A DNA stretch of 64,000 nt, taken from NCBI RefSeq assembly GCF_001938945.1, contig NZ_MKIO01000039.1:124001-188000 (forward strand), in the 5' to 3' direction. The notes beneath the pieces were generated by a model. It made no database searches, was not told the DNA's origin, and saw nothing but the letters and a program-made list of their open reading frames with translations. Positions 30,630 to 41,477 of this stretch are shown piece after piece. The first letter of the stretch is position 1. Every line of letters begins with the position of its first letter. This DNA is from Xaviernesmea rhizosphaerae. Lineage in GTDB: Bacteria; Pseudomonadota; Alphaproteobacteria; Rhizobiales; Rhizobiaceae. A program made the translations under genes and the position numbers.

Positions 30630-31469
30630 TCAGTTAAACGTATAGCGCAGGCCGGCGCGCAGTTCGTGGCGGCGAAGCCCGTCGTCGCGCGTCTTGTCGC
30701 CGGTCGCGCCGTTTTCGGCTTCCCAGCCCTTGTAGTCGAAGATCTTGCCGGCGGCGATGTCGCTGTAGCGATAACCGACATCCAGGGCGAGATTGTCCGA
30801 CAGGCTGTAGGAGGCGCCGGCCATCAGCGCATAGGTAAAGCGCCAGCTGGCATCGCCGCTATAGGTTTCCCCGGCCAGCGCGTTGCCGGTGCAGCTCTGC
30901 CCGCCCGGCAGGCAGGTCCAGCGCTCCTTGACGGTGCCATAGGACAGGCGCGTTGCGCCGACGCCGGCGCCGATATACGGCGTGATGCCGGAAATGGTCG
31001 CCAGATCGACATAGCCATTGGCCATGAGGCTGATGCCTTCATAATCGGCGCGGTGAGAGTGCTGGCAATTGGTGCCATCCGGGCCGCTCGGCTCGCCGGA
31101 GCAGGCGCCGAGCACCTTGCTCTCGCCTTTGAAGGTGCCCCGGAAATATTCGGCTGTCAGGTCCGTGCGCAGCATGTCGTTGATCCTGGCGCCGACACCG
31201 ATGCTGCCGGCGATGGGTTCGCCAAAGCGGACCTCGTCGAAGCCGATCCTGCGGGTGCCGTGACCGTCAAAGGCCTTCAGCGTGGCGTCGCCGCCTTCGC
31301 TCTTCACCGTGAAGCCGATGTCGCCGCGCAGATAGAGCGCCGGGCTGTCGGAGGCCTTGCCGACGACAACTTCCGGCACCTGTTCATAGGAAAGATCGGC
31401 GCCCTGCGCCGGTGCGCTTGCCGCGCCAGCCGCGAGCAGCCCTGCAGCCATCCAGTTCCAGCGTGTCAT
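30630..31469 (-). CDS. Outer-membrane beta-barrel protein (paralogue 2)
   Basis: The 279-residue protein has a signal peptide (about 1-24, ending PAQGA) and a barrel like its paralogue at 24628-25449: ALYLRGDIGFTVKSEG, TPYIGAGVGATRLSYG, SWRFTYALMAGASYSLSD and C-terminal RAGLRYTFN. Four cysteines in two closely spaced pairs are present in loop regions. The frame is open further upstream, but the signal peptide fixes ATG 31469. A CtrA-type box lies 81-95 bp upstream. The function may be structural or porin-like; the family is Rhizobiales-specific. Confidence 0.85.
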   Translation of the reverse strand: MTRWNWMAAGLLAAGAASAPAQGADLSYEQVPEVVVGKASDSPALYLRGDIGFTVKSEGGDATLKAFDGHGTRRIGFDEVRFGEPIAGSIGVGARINDMLRTDLTAEYFRGTFKGESKVLGACSGEPSGPDGTNCQHSHRADYEGISLMANGYVDLATISGITPYIGAGVGATRLSYGTVKERWTCLPGGQSCTGNALAGETYSGDASWRFTYALMAGASYSLSDNLALDVGYRYSDIAAGKIFDYKGWEAENGATGDKTRDDGLRRHELRAGLRYTFN

Positions 31470-31549
31470 CCCGTGCCCCTGCCGGTTCAGGTCGAGGGAC
31501 GAAGTCGCTCGACGATCCAAAACATGGGCTGATTTTTCGCCTTTTATGA

Positions 31550-31564
31550 TTAAAAGACCGTTAA
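31550..31564 (-). promoter_or_regulatory. CtrA-type binding box upstream of second barrel protein
   Basis: TTAA-N7-TTAA (31550-31553 and 31561-31564) lies about 80 bp upstream of the minus-strand barrel gene. It mirrors the box in front of the paralogous gene at 24.6 kb. Confidence 0.55.
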
Positions 31565-31662
31565 GATCGGTATGATCGGACGTTAAGGTTTCGCGGTTGA
31601 GCGCGTTCAGTTGCTCTCTTTGCGCGGGCGCTGCGGCGTTTCCGCGCAGCTTGCGACGGGTC

Positions 31663-32565
31663 TTAGGCCCGGGCGGAGCGGCCGCGTTCGGCCACGGCAA
31701 TGCCGCTCAGCGCCAGCACCAGCGCGCCGATATGGAAGGCGTGCAGCGTTTCGCCAAGAAAGGCGAGGGACAGCAGGGTGCCGAAGATCGGGATCAGGTT
31801 AATGAAGAGCCCGGCGCGGTTCGGGCCGATCATCTCGACCCCGCGCACATAGAGGATCTGCGAGATCAGCGAGGGCATGAGCCCGGCAAACAGCGCCACG
31901 GCCCAGCCGGTCGCATCCGGCAGGCGGCTCTGGCCCAGGGCCGCTTCGACCGACAGCGGAACAAGCGAGGCGAGCAGGGCGCCGAGGACCGAGGCCGAGA
32001 TCAGGCTCTGCCAGTGAATGGCCGGCTTGTAGCGAAGCGTCACGGTATAGATGGCATAGACCAGCACTGCCGCCATCATCAGCGCATCGCCGCGGTTGAG
32101 GTCGAGCGCCAACAGGCGCGAGGGCTCGCCATGCGAGACGGCCAGGGCGACGCCTGACAGGGTGAGGGCGAAGCCGATCCACTGGGCCGCAACGACGCCT
32201 GTGCGAAACAGGATGAAATTGAGCGCGAAGATCGCCATGGGCACGGCGGCCTGGGCGATGACGGCATTGATCGCGCTGGTATATTGCAGCGCCAGATAGA
32301 GGAAGGCGTTGAAGCCGGTGAAGCCCACCGCGCCATAGCCGAGCAGAAGCGGCAGATGCCGGCGGATGACGGGCCAGTCGCGGCGCACCTGCGGCCCGGC
32401 GAAGGTGGCAAGCGCGATGCCGGCGATGATCCACCGCAGGCTGTTGAGCATCATCGGGCTGACATGGTCCACCGCCATTTTGCCCGCTACGGAATTGCCG
32501 CCCCAGATCAGCGTGGTGATCACCAGGAAGACATAGGCTTTGGCATTGCTGGCAGAGGACGGCAT
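31663..32565 (-). CDS. EamA-family (DMT) transporter
   Basis: The 300-residue inner-membrane protein has about ten hydrophobic helices in two EamA repeats (VFLVITTLIWGGNSVAGKMA at the start; ALMMAAVLVYAIYTVTLR opening the second half). This RhaT/YdcZ-like superfamily exports metabolites such as amino acids or purines; the substrate is not predictable. ATG 32565 (MPSSASNAKAYVF) fits the topology. It is monocistronic and divergent from purA. Confidence 0.88.
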   Translation of the reverse strand: MPSSASNAKAYVFLVITTLIWGGNSVAGKMAVDHVSPMMLNSLRWIIAGIALATFAGPQVRRDWPVIRRHLPLLLGYGAVGFTGFNAFLYLALQYTSAINAVIAQAAVPMAIFALNFILFRTGVVAAQWIGFALTLSGVALAVSHGEPSRLLALDLNRGDALMMAAVLVYAIYTVTLRYKPAIHWQSLISASVLGALLASLVPLSVEAALGQSRLPDATGWAVALFAGLMPSLISQILYVRGVEMIGPNRAGLFINLIPIFGTLLSLAFLGETLHAFHIGALVLALSGIAVAERGRSARA

Positions 32566-32992
32566 GGCCGCACCGTTAGAGCATTTCCGGCCGAGGCTGC
32601 AAGCGCTTTGGCATCGCCCGATGCGGTGAAAACAACCGATTGGGGACGGGAGTGGGAAAAGTGCGGTGCGCCGGCGTCCATCGCCCGTGCTCACGTCAGG
32701 ACAAAAATCGGCTTGCTATGGAGAGAGGCCGTCTCGGTAGGCAAACAGTGAAAGACGTGGGTTTTCCGGTCTCCGCACGTCTGTTGCATGCCCTGACTGG
32801 CCGGGCTCAAGGGTAGCGGCCGGCGGCGAAAGATTATGTTTTCTTGCTTTTCGCCTTGGAAATGCGCGGATTTCAAGTCACCGGCCGTGAGTTTCCGGCC
32901 TGCGGGAGTCGATTTCCCCGGAACAAGACAGTATAGATGCGCGGATTTTACCGGCAGGCGGCAGCCTGCGCGTCAGCGATGGGATAGGAAAT
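32566..32992. other. Gene-free region between EamA transporter and purA
   Basis: This 427-bp divergent intergenic region shows no coding frame or strong palindrome. It must hold promoters for both genes; I could not pick a convincing -35/-10 pair. Confidence 0.4.
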
Positions 32993-34291
<1,299 letters not shown>

Positions 34292-34353
34292 TTTGGGGTT
34301 AATGGCTTGACAGCCGCTCCCCACGGCCTCGCAGGCATTTTGAGAAAGTTCTG

Positions 34354-37300
34354 ATGGCGGATTTTGTAGCAGTTATTCGCAGGACCGTTGACGGCCTGTC
34401 CGACAATAGTCCCGAAATGCGCGCGCGAGTCTATGAAAAGGCGCGCGGCGCCGTTCGCCGTCAGCTGGAAGGCATGAAGCCGCGGCCGTCTGACGACATG
34501 ATCCAGCGTCAGATGACCAAGCTCGAAGCGGCGATCACCGATGTCGAGAGCGATTTCAGCGAGGCCGTCGTCGAGGAGGCTCCTCTTGATGAGGCCGCTG
34601 TCGAGGAGGTCGTGGCGGCGCAGGATGTCTCCGCCGACCAGCCGATTGCCGAACCTGAACCCGCAGCCGAAACGCAGCATGAGGCGGACCCGGCCCATGG
34701 CCCCACGTCTTCGCAAGCCTATTCGGCGGCGGAGGACCATCAGACCGTTGCAGATCGGCCCGTTGCAGATCAGCAGGGGCCGGTCGGCGAGCCGCCGGCC
34801 GATGCCTGGGCCGCGCCGGCTTCCGATGCGACCGCCCCCGATGCCGTGACGCACGAGGCCGCCGTGCATCATGCGGCCGTGGCCGACGATGCCGCCCGCG
34901 CCGAGGACGAGCTCGCCCATGTCGCGCCGACCTGGCAGGAGGCTCCGGCAGAGACGGCGCCCGCCTATGAGCACCAGCCGGCTGCCGCTCATGACGCGTC
35001 TGCCCCCATTGCCGATCACCATGCCTATGATCCGGTCGAGGCCGGGCCTGTCGATGGCTATGTGCCGATCGAGCAGACGGAAGCTGCGGCCGAGGATGCG
35101 CCGGCCGGACATGACGCGGACAGCCACGAAGCGGTGGCGTCTTACGATGAGGCAACGCCGTCCAGCCATTGGCAGGATGAGCCTCATGACGTCAGCCAGA
35201 CGGATCACAGCGCCTGGCAGGCGCATGAGGATGCCGTCCATGCGCGCGCCGAGGATCATGCCGCGCAGGAGGCCTATGCCCCGCACAACGATCCCGAGGC
35301 TGTGTATGCCGCGGAGCACCCGCTCGGGCCGGCAGAGCCCGAGACCGGCTGGGATGCGCATCCGGCAGCAGCCGAGCCCTGGCAGGATCCGCATCATGAC
35401 GCGGGACAGCAGGCGGAAGAGGCGCCGTCCTGGCCTGAGCCTGTCAGCCACCCTGCCGGCGACGCGGCGGCCGATGACGCTGCGCGCGCGCTGGCGGAAG
35501 AATATGACGACCTTTCGGGCGCCACGCCTGCGCCCGTCTTTGAGACGCGCGATCACGGCACGGTGGCGATGCCGGCCGCGGCGGATCTGCAGGATGTCTG
35601 GGCGGCTCCGGCCCAACCCTTGGCGCCCGAGGTCTATGCGCCCGAACCCCATACAGCCGAACGCCATACATCCGAGTTTCATGCGACCGAGGCTTATGCG
35701 CCCGAACCGGCGCCTGACCATGCCCGTGACAATGCGCAGGCCGTCGCCTCGGCCGAGGATGATGCCGCCGCCGCGCTTGCGCAGGCCTATGGGCGCGAGA
35801 CCGATGATCCGGCCCCGCAGGCTGCCTCCGACAAGGCGCAGGCGGCCAATTGGGAACTGCCGGAATGGACGGCTTCGGCTGGGCCCGTTCACGCGCATGT
35901 CGAGCCGGAATGGCATCAGTCGGCCGGCCATGTCGATTACGCGGTCGAGCCGGACGCCGTGATCATACCCGCGCCGGCTTCGCCCGCGACCGCGACAGGA
36001 GCGGAGCCGGTCACGGCGCAGGACAACACGCAGGCTTCTGCGGCCGGTTGGAGCTGGGACGACAAGGACCCGTTTGCGGCCGCGCCGGATGGCGAGAAGC
36101 GGGCTGCCCCGGAGGAGAAGTCCGACGAGGCGATTGGCTGGGCCTGGCCTGTCGAGGCACAGCCGGCCGATCCCAAGGTCGAGGCCGAGCAGCAGAACTG
36201 GGAGGCGATCGACGCGCTCCTGTCGGCGCGCGGTGTCACGCCGGAAGGCGTGGTGTCTCCGGCCGCGGTCGCCGAAGCCCCGATCGCGCCTGCCCGCCCG
36301 ATCTCCTACCGCGCCGAACCCAAGCCGCCGCGCTTCAGCATCAAGAAAGCGGTGAGCCTGCTTGTCTTGCTGGGTCTGCTCGGCGGCGGCGGTTATGCCT
36401 ATTGGTCGCATCGCGACGTGGTGGACGGCTGGGTCGGCAAGCTGATGGCGTCTGCCAGCGTGCCCGCGCCGAGCCAGGCGCCCGGCAACGGCACGCAGGC
36501 TAATGGCAGCGGTCAAAGCGCCACCACGGACACTGCGGCTGTGATCAACAAATTCACCCAGCGCCTGCAGGCGGATGGCTCGGAGATCGATGAGGGCGTG
36601 GCGCCGGCCGCCGGCCGCTCCACGGCGGATGAGGGCCGTTCCGTCTCGCCGCAGACCGAGGCCAGCAAGCCGGTCGAGACCGCGCAGGCTTCGCCCGCGC
36701 CCACGCCGGGCAGCGCCGCACCGGCCGCGACGGGCAGCGCTGCACCGGCAGATGCTCCCGCGCCCGCCGCCCCGCCTTCCGCCACGACGCCGGCGGGCAC
36801 GCCCGCCACGGTGGAAGTGCCGGCCGGTGCGCAAAAGATGTTCCTGTACGAGGAGCGTCTCGGCCAGGCCGCGCCGACCGCGATCGAGGGCAGCGTTGCC
36901 TGGACGCTGAAGGAAGAGACGCCCGATGGTGCCAGCCGGCCCGAGCCGGTGATTCAGGCGCAGATCACGGTGCCCAACCGTGGGCTGACGGCGCTGATGA
37001 CGATCAAGCGCAATTCCGACACCTCGCTGCCGGCCAGCCATGTGATCGAATTCGTCTTCTCGCTGCCGGCGAATTTCGAAGGCGGCAGCATTGCCGGCGT
37101 GCAGCGCGTGTCGATGAAGCGCACCGAGCAGGATCGCGGCGACGCGCTGATCGGCGTGCCCGCCAAGATCACCGACGACTTCCACATGATCGCGCTCAAC
37201 GATTTCCCGGAGGCCGTGAAGACCAATCTCGACCTTCTGGCCAACCGCAGCTGGATCGACATTCCCCTGACCTACCGCAACGGACGCCGCGCTCTGCTCA

Positions 37301-37383
37301 CCCTCGACAAGGGCTCAGCCGGCGCGGATGCCTTCAGCCGGGCGTTGAAGACCTGGGCCGCGATCAAGCCTTCCGCCGGCTGA
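34354..37383 (+). CDS. Large low-complexity single-pass membrane protein (rhizobial hypothetical)
   Basis: This 1009-residue protein has four parts. Residues 1-75 are a helical domain (FVAVIRRTVDGLSDNSPEMR). Residues ~75-650 form a very acidic, His-, Ala- and Pro-rich disordered region with scattered Trp (HWQDEPHD, AWQAHEDA, PWQDPHHD) and a repeated motif DDAARALAEEY / DDAAAALAQAY. One membrane helix lies at ~666-687 (SLLVLLGLLGGGGYAYW), and a compact ~180-residue C-terminal domain (QKMFLYEERLGQAAPTAIEG ... RRALLTLDKG) should be periplasmic. Shorter homologues occur between purA and rpoH in rhizobia; the function is unknown. Confidence 0.85.
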   Translation: MADFVAVIRRTVDGLSDNSPEMRARVYEKARGAVRRQLEGMKPRPSDDMIQRQMTKLEAAITDVESDFSEAVVEEAPLDEAAVEEVVAAQDVSADQPIAEPEPAAETQHEADPAHGPTSSQAYSAAEDHQTVADRPVADQQGPVGEPPADAWAAPASDATAPDAVTHEAAVHHAAVADDAARAEDELAHVAPTWQEAPAETAPAYEHQPAAAHDASAPIADHHAYDPVEAGPVDGYVPIEQTEAAAEDAPAGHDADSHEAVASYDEATPSSHWQDEPHDVSQTDHSAWQAHEDAVHARAEDHAAQEAYAPHNDPEAVYAAEHPLGPAEPETGWDAHPAAAEPWQDPHHDAGQQAEEAPSWPEPVSHPAGDAAADDAARALAEEYDDLSGATPAPVFETRDHGTVAMPAAADLQDVWAAPAQPLAPEVYAPEPHTAERHTSEFHATEAYAPEPAPDHARDNAQAVASAEDDAAAALAQAYGRETDDPAPQAASDKAQAANWELPEWTASAGPVHAHVEPEWHQSAGHVDYAVEPDAVIIPAPASPATATGAEPVTAQDNTQASAAGWSWDDKDPFAAAPDGEKRAAPEEKSDEAIGWAWPVEAQPADPKVEAEQQNWEAIDALLSARGVTPEGVVSPAAVAEAPIAPARPISYRAEPKPPRFSIKKAVSLLVLLGLLGGGGYAYWSHRDVVDGWVGKLMASASVPAPSQAPGNGTQANGSGQSATTDTAAVINKFTQRLQADGSEIDEGVAPAAGRSTADEGRSVSPQTEASKPVETAQASPAPTPGSAAPAATGSAAPADAPAPAAPPSATTPAGTPATVEVPAGAQKMFLYEERLGQAAPTAIEGSVAWTLKEETPDGASRPEPVIQAQITVPNRGLTALMTIKRNSDTSLPASHVIEFVFSLPANFEGGSIAGVQRVSMKRTEQDRGDALIGVPAKITDDFHMIALNDFPEAVKTNLDLLANRSWIDIPLTYRNGRRALLTLDKGSAGADAFSRALKTWAAIKPSAG

Positions 37384-37411
37384 GAACGATCGGATCACGC
37401 TTCTATGAGAC

Positions 37412-37446
37412 AACGCCCTGCAGCCAAGGCCGCAGGGCGTTTTCGT
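37412..37446 (+). terminator. Terminator after the 1009-residue protein gene
   Basis: A perfect 10-bp stem (37412-37421 with 37432-37441) is followed by a TTTT run. It lies 28 bp after the stop codon. Confidence 0.8.
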
Positions 37447-37477
37447 TTGCGGCACTTGAGACGACTGTCCACAGCAA

Positions 37478-37510
37478 AAAGCACCGGCGGCTGGCGGCCG
37501 CCGGTGCTTT
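37478..37510 (-). terminator. Terminator after rpoH
   Basis: A perfect 14-bp stem (37478-37491 with 37497-37510) has a 5-nt loop. On the minus strand it runs into TTTTT, so it ends the rpoH transcript about 100 bp after its stop; it faces the plus-strand terminator just upstream. Confidence 0.8.
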
Positions 37511-37606
37511 GAGAGGGGTCATCCAAGCCTGTCGCATGCACGTCTATCGCATGGACCCAAAAAGCGGGCTCCGGTCTTCCAAAAAAATGCGACGCTCTCT
37601 GGCCGA

Positions 37607-38512
37607 TCAGGCCTCTTCAACGACGCGCAGCGCCTTTTCGCGGTCGGACGCGGCCTTGCGCACGGCATCCTGAACCTTTTCGAAGGCGCGCACTTCGATC
37701 TGGCGCACGCGTTCGCGGCTGATCTCGAATTCGCTGGAGAGTTCCTCCAGCGTCACCGGATCTTCCGAGAGGCGGCGGGCTTCAAAGATGCGGCGCTCGC
37801 GGTCGTTGAGCGTCTTCATGGCGCCCGAGAGCAGCGAACGGCGATCTTCCAGTTCGTCCTGCTCGATCAACATGGTCTCCTGGCTGTCATGCTCGTCCAC
37901 CAGCCAGTCCTGCCATTGGCCGCTATCGCCTTCTGCCGCCTTGATCGGCGCATTGAGCGAGGCGTCGCCGGACAGGCGCTGGTTCATCGACATGACTTCG
38001 TCTTCGGAGACGTTGAGCGTCTTGGCGATCTGCTTGACCTGATCGGGCTTCAGGTCGCCCTCGTCGAGCGCCTGCAGCTTGCCCTTGAGGCGGCGCAGAT
38101 TGAAGAACAGCCGCTTCTGATTGGCGGTCGTGCCCATCTTCACCAGCGACCAGGACCGCAGGATATATTCCTGGATCGAGGCCTTGATCCACCACATGGC
38201 ATAGGTGGCCAGGCGGAAGCCGCGCTCGGGGTCGAATTTCTTCACGGCCTGCATCAGGCCGACATTGCCCTCGGACACCACTTCGCCGATCGGCAGGCCA
38301 TAGCCGCGATAGCCCATCGCGATCTTGGCGACGAGACGCAGATGGCTGGTGACGAGTTCGTGGGCGGCCTTCAGGTCACCATGCTCGTGGTAACGCTTGG
38401 CCAGCATATATTCCTGCTGCGGTTCCAGCATCGGAAACCGGCGGATTTCGTCGAGGTAACGGTTCAGGCCGCCTTCGCCGGCGGCAATGGTGGGCAAGGT
38501 ATTCCGGGCCAT
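37607..38512 (-). CDS. rpoH: RNA polymerase heat-shock sigma factor RpoH
   Basis: The 301-residue sigma-32 factor has region 2 (EGNVGLMQAVKKFDPERGFR, LATYAMWWIKASIQEYI), the RpoH box (NQKRLFFNLRRLKG) that distinguishes it from RpoD, and region 4 helix-turn-helix (TLEELSSEFEISRERVRQIE). It directs heat-shock genes. ATG 38512 (MARNTLPTIAAGEGG) is the normal N-terminus; the frame is open 18 codons further upstream without support. Rhizobia often carry several rpoH copies; which this one is cannot be said. Confidence 0.97.
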   Translation of the reverse strand: MARNTLPTIAAGEGGLNRYLDEIRRFPMLEPQQEYMLAKRYHEHGDLKAAHELVTSHLRLVAKIAMGYRGYGLPIGEVVSEGNVGLMQAVKKFDPERGFRLATYAMWWIKASIQEYILRSWSLVKMGTTANQKRLFFNLRRLKGKLQALDEGDLKPDQVKQIAKTLNVSEDEVMSMNQRLSGDASLNAPIKAAEGDSGQWQDWLVDEHDSQETMLIEQDELEDRRSLLSGAMKTLNDRERRIFEARRLSEDPVTLEELSSEFEISRERVRQIEVRAFEKVQDAVRKAASDREKALRVVEEA

Positions 38513-38731
38513 GAAGCACCCCCTTTTCTCGGCAATGCCGGCGCCAGACACAAGGCCGCCAGGCATTCATGCGTTTTATCAAACCGCACGGATCTCAAGA
38601 TAGGTATGGCGCAGACACGGTTCAAGGGCCGGCGGCGCCAAGCGCCACCAGTCCCTTTTCGTGCAATTTCGCCATAGATCGGGCCTTTGAGCGCCAGTTC
38701 AAGGCGCAGGACCAATTTTCCGTCTGCGGCG

Positions 38732-38992
38732 TCAGTGGCGGATCGACGACCCGTCCTGTTCCTGCTCCGCGCCCAGCGCATCGCCGGACGAGCGCGACAG
38801 GCGCACGCGATTGTCATCGACGCTCTCGACGAGATCGAGCGGAATGAAGTGATGATGCCCGTCATGCTCCGAGCCGCTGTCCTTCTTGGTCAGCTTGATC
38901 CGGTTGCCTTCGACACGGTCGACCGTGCCGACATGCATGCCATCGGCGCCGATCACTTCAGCATGTTCGCGAATTTCGGAGGCGTTGATCAT
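38732..38992 (-). CDS. DUF2171 family protein
   Basis: The 86-residue protein begins MINASEIREHAEVIGADGMH, then VGTVDRVEGNRIKLTK and HHHFIPLDLVESV, the DUF2171 pattern (PRC-barrel-like strands, 'GxxVGxVDxV...IKLTKxD'). These small soluble proteins are common in rhizobia and often stress-induced. The gene stands alone between rpoH and rluD on the minus strand. Function unknown. Confidence 0.85.
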   Translation of the reverse strand: MINASEIREHAEVIGADGMHVGTVDRVEGNRIKLTKKDSGSEHDGHHHFIPLDLVESVDDNRVRLSRSSGDALGAEQEQDGSSIRH

Positions 38993-39114
38993 GGGGTTTC
39001 TCCCTGCTTGTTGATGGACCGGTTATGCCCGGCTCATCGACAAACGCCCCATCGGATAAAAAGATGCAGAAAGCCACGCGGGAATTTTCCCTTTTTCCTG
39101 CAGCTTGCGCGCGC

Positions 39115-40137
39115 CTATTCCGCCAGCGCGAGCGCAAGGGCGCGCATATCCTCCGGCATCGGCGCCTCGAAGGTCATGGTCTCGCCGCTTGAGGGATGTT
39201 CGAAGCCCAGCAGGAAGGCATGCAGCGCCTGGCGGTGAAAGCCGAGCACCACCTCCTGTGCCCGCTCGGGCAGGCGGTTGGCCTTGGTGCGGAAGGCGGC
39301 GCCATAATCGGGGTCGCCGATCAGCGGATGGCCGATATGGGCCATGTGCACGCGGATCTGGTGGGTGCGCCCGGTTTCCAGCCGGCATTCCACCATGGAG
39401 GCGAGCGCGGTGGCATCCGGCTTTTCGTGATAGCGCTCCACCACCGTATAATGGGTGATCGCCTCGCGCGCGTCGTCGGCATCCTCGCGCTTGACCGCGC
39501 GCTTCACCCGGTCGGCGGCGCGGCCGAGCGGCGCATCGATCGTGCCCTTCAGGCTGCGCGGACGGCCCCAGACGATCGCCTGGTAGGCGCGCTCCAGCGG
39601 GCCGTTGCGGCCATGATCGGCGAATTGCGCGGAGAGATGGCGGTGGGCGAGGTCGTTCTTGGCCACCACCATCACCCCGCTCGTATCCTTGTCCAGCCGG
39701 TGGACGATGCCGGGACGGCGCACGCCGCCAATGCCGGAAAGGCTCTCGCCGCAATGATGGATCAGCGCGTTGACCAGCGTTCCGCTCCAGTTGCCGGCGC
39801 CGGGATGCACCACCAGCCCCGCCGGCTTGACCAGAACGATCACGTCGGCATCCTCATGCAGCACATCCAGGGGAATGTCTTCCGGCGCGGGCTCCGCATC
39901 CTCCGGCTCCGGCAGGACAATCTCGAAGAGATCGCCGGGGGCGACCTTGCGCTTCGGCTCGGTCACGGGCTTGCCGTTGACGTGGACAGCGCCCTCCTCG
40001 ATCAGACTCTTGATGCGGTTGCGCGAGAGCGCCCCATCGAGCGCGTCGGCGAGGAAGGCGTCCATGCGGCCCGAGGCCGTCTCTTCCGCCTTCACCACTT
40101 TCTTCTTTGCCGAGGCTTCGTTAAAGGGGTCGATCAT
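39115..40137 (-). CDS. rluD: RluA-family pseudouridine synthase (RluD-like)
   Basis: The 340-residue protein has an N-terminal S4 RNA-binding domain (about 24-75: RMDAFLADALDGALSRNRIK) and the RluA catalytic domain. The active-site Asp149 lies in PGIVHRLDKDTSG, with ETGRTHQIRVHMAHIGHP C-terminally. RluD modifies 23S rRNA helix 69; the length and S4 domain favour RluD over RluA. ATG 40137 (MIDPFNEASA) starts 36 bp from the divergent small membrane protein gene. Confidence 0.92.
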   Translation of the reverse strand: MIDPFNEASAKKKVVKAEETASGRMDAFLADALDGALSRNRIKSLIEEGAVHVNGKPVTEPKRKVAPGDLFEIVLPEPEDAEPAPEDIPLDVLHEDADVIVLVKPAGLVVHPGAGNWSGTLVNALIHHCGESLSGIGGVRRPGIVHRLDKDTSGVMVVAKNDLAHRHLSAQFADHGRNGPLERAYQAIVWGRPRSLKGTIDAPLGRAADRVKRAVKREDADDAREAITHYTVVERYHEKPDATALASMVECRLETGRTHQIRVHMAHIGHPLIGDPDYGAAFRTKANRLPERAQEVVLGFHRQALHAFLLGFEHPSSGETMTFEAPMPEDMRALALALAE

Positions 40138-40173
40138 CGCTGCAGAAAATCCAAGAACAGAAAAGGGCGCCTG

Positions 40174-40560
40174 ATGTCGCTTCAGCAGGAACAGGACGAA
40201 CAGGAAGACAAGCCGCTCGATCCGGCCATGGAAAGCGTGCGCCGGAAGATGATGCGTCTTCAGCTCGTCTCGGGCGGCATCATGATGGTGATGTTTATGG
40301 CGGTGCTGGGCGCGATTGTCTACAAGGTCACCCGGCCGCCGGCCGGCGCGCCTGTTGAGAACCTCGACGCCGCGGCCATTCCCGCCGGCGTGCCGGTCGA
40401 GGCGGTGGCCGCCCTTCCGGCAGGCTTCGCCATCGATCAGGTGGCGCTCTCGGGCCGGCAGATCCTGTTTTACGGCCGTGACGGCGCGGGCACCCGCCAG
40501 GCGATCGTGTTCGATTATGCCGCCGGCCGCATCCTCGCCACCGTCCGCATCGCGCCCTGA
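40174..40560 (+). CDS. Small single-pass membrane protein (rhizobial hypothetical)
   Basis: The 128-residue protein has an acidic N-terminus (MSLQQEQDEQEDKPLD), a membrane helix (about 32-54, LVSGGIMMVMFMAVLGAIVY) and a periplasmic part (LPAGFAIDQVALSGRQILFY...). It resembles the small proteins found next to rluD in Rhizobiales, possibly DUF6476, but the family name is not certain. ATG 40174 is divergent from rluD; the methyltransferase gene follows 40 bp later. Confidence 0.75.
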   Translation: MSLQQEQDEQEDKPLDPAMESVRRKMMRLQLVSGGIMMVMFMAVLGAIVYKVTRPPAGAPVENLDAAAIPAGVPVEAVAALPAGFAIDQVALSGRQILFYGRDGAGTRQAIVFDYAAGRILATVRIAP

Positions 40561-40600
40561 GGGCTTGATGGCCTGCCACCCTCCAGAACCCTGAGCCGCC

Positions 40601-41425
40601 ATGACCTTCAATCCGATCGACATCGCCGATGCCGACGATCCCCGGATCGCCGCCTTCCGGTCGATCCGCGAGCGGGACATGACCGGGCGCGAGGGCCGCT
40701 TCATTGCCGAGGGCACAGTGGTGCTGCGCATGCTGGCGGCAGCGCATGCGCAGGCGCGCGGTTTTCACGCAGAAGCAATCCTGATCCTGCGCAGCCGGCT
40801 GGCGGGCGTGGCCGAGATCCTTGCGTGCTTCCCCTCAGATGTTCCGGTCTATGTCGCCGAGCCCGCCGTGTTCAACGCCATTGCCGGCTTCGACATGCAT
40901 CGCGGCGTGCTGGCGATCGGCCGCCGCGCCGAAGCGCCGGGTCTCAAGGACCTGCTCGCCACCGCGCCGCCGCTGGTGCTGGCGGCCTGCGGCCTGTCGA
41001 ATCACGACAATATGGGCGCGCTGTTTCGCAATGCCGCCGCCTTTGGCGCCGGCGCCGTGGTCATGGACCGCACCGCCTGCGACCCCACCTACCGCAAATC
41101 GATCCGGGTGTCGGTCGGCGCGGTGCTGACCGTGCCCTTCGCGCGGGAGGGGTCGATCGAGACCGTGATCGGCGCGCTGATTGCCGAGGGCTACGCACTC
41201 TGGGGCCTGTCGCCGCGCGGGCGCGTGGCGCTCGATGCCATCCCGCCGGCACCCCGCACCGCGCTGCTCGTCGGCACCGAGGGGGAGGGCCTGCCCGACG
41301 CGATCATGGCCGCGATCGACACGGCCCGCATCGCCCAGGCGCCGGGTCTCGACAGCCTCAACGTGGCCACCGCCGCAGCTATCGCGCTGCATCGGATCGC
41401 CACGGTCAACGGGCTGGTCGGTTAG
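40601..41425 (+). CDS. TrmH/SpoU family RNA 2'-O-methyltransferase
   Basis: The 274-residue SPOUT methyltransferase has an N-terminal substrate-binding domain (about 1-100) and a knot domain with motif 1 CGLSNHDNMGALFRNAAAFG, motif 2 ALLVGTEGEGLPD, and motif 3 LDSLNVATAAAIALH. It methylates a ribose in rRNA or tRNA; the specific site cannot be deduced. It starts 40 bp after the small membrane protein gene and is probably co-transcribed with it. Confidence 0.92.
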   Translation: MTFNPIDIADADDPRIAAFRSIRERDMTGREGRFIAEGTVVLRMLAAAHAQARGFHAEAILILRSRLAGVAEILACFPSDVPVYVAEPAVFNAIAGFDMHRGVLAIGRRAEAPGLKDLLATAPPLVLAACGLSNHDNMGALFRNAAAFGAGAVVMDRTACDPTYRKSIRVSVGAVLTVPFAREGSIETVIGALIAEGYALWGLSPRGRVALDAIPPAPRTALLVGTEGEGLPDAIMAAIDTARIAQAPGLDSLNVATAAAIALHRIATVNGLVG

Positions 41426-41477
41426 AGTGTCGGGCCAAAGGCCGCTTCCTGCTGATCGGTCCGATGATGTGATGGCG

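Noticed and set aside
38993..39114. GGAA-rich patch as stress promoter of the DUF2171 gene
   Set aside because: No GGAAC with TT at 18-19 bp spacing could be found on the minus strand.
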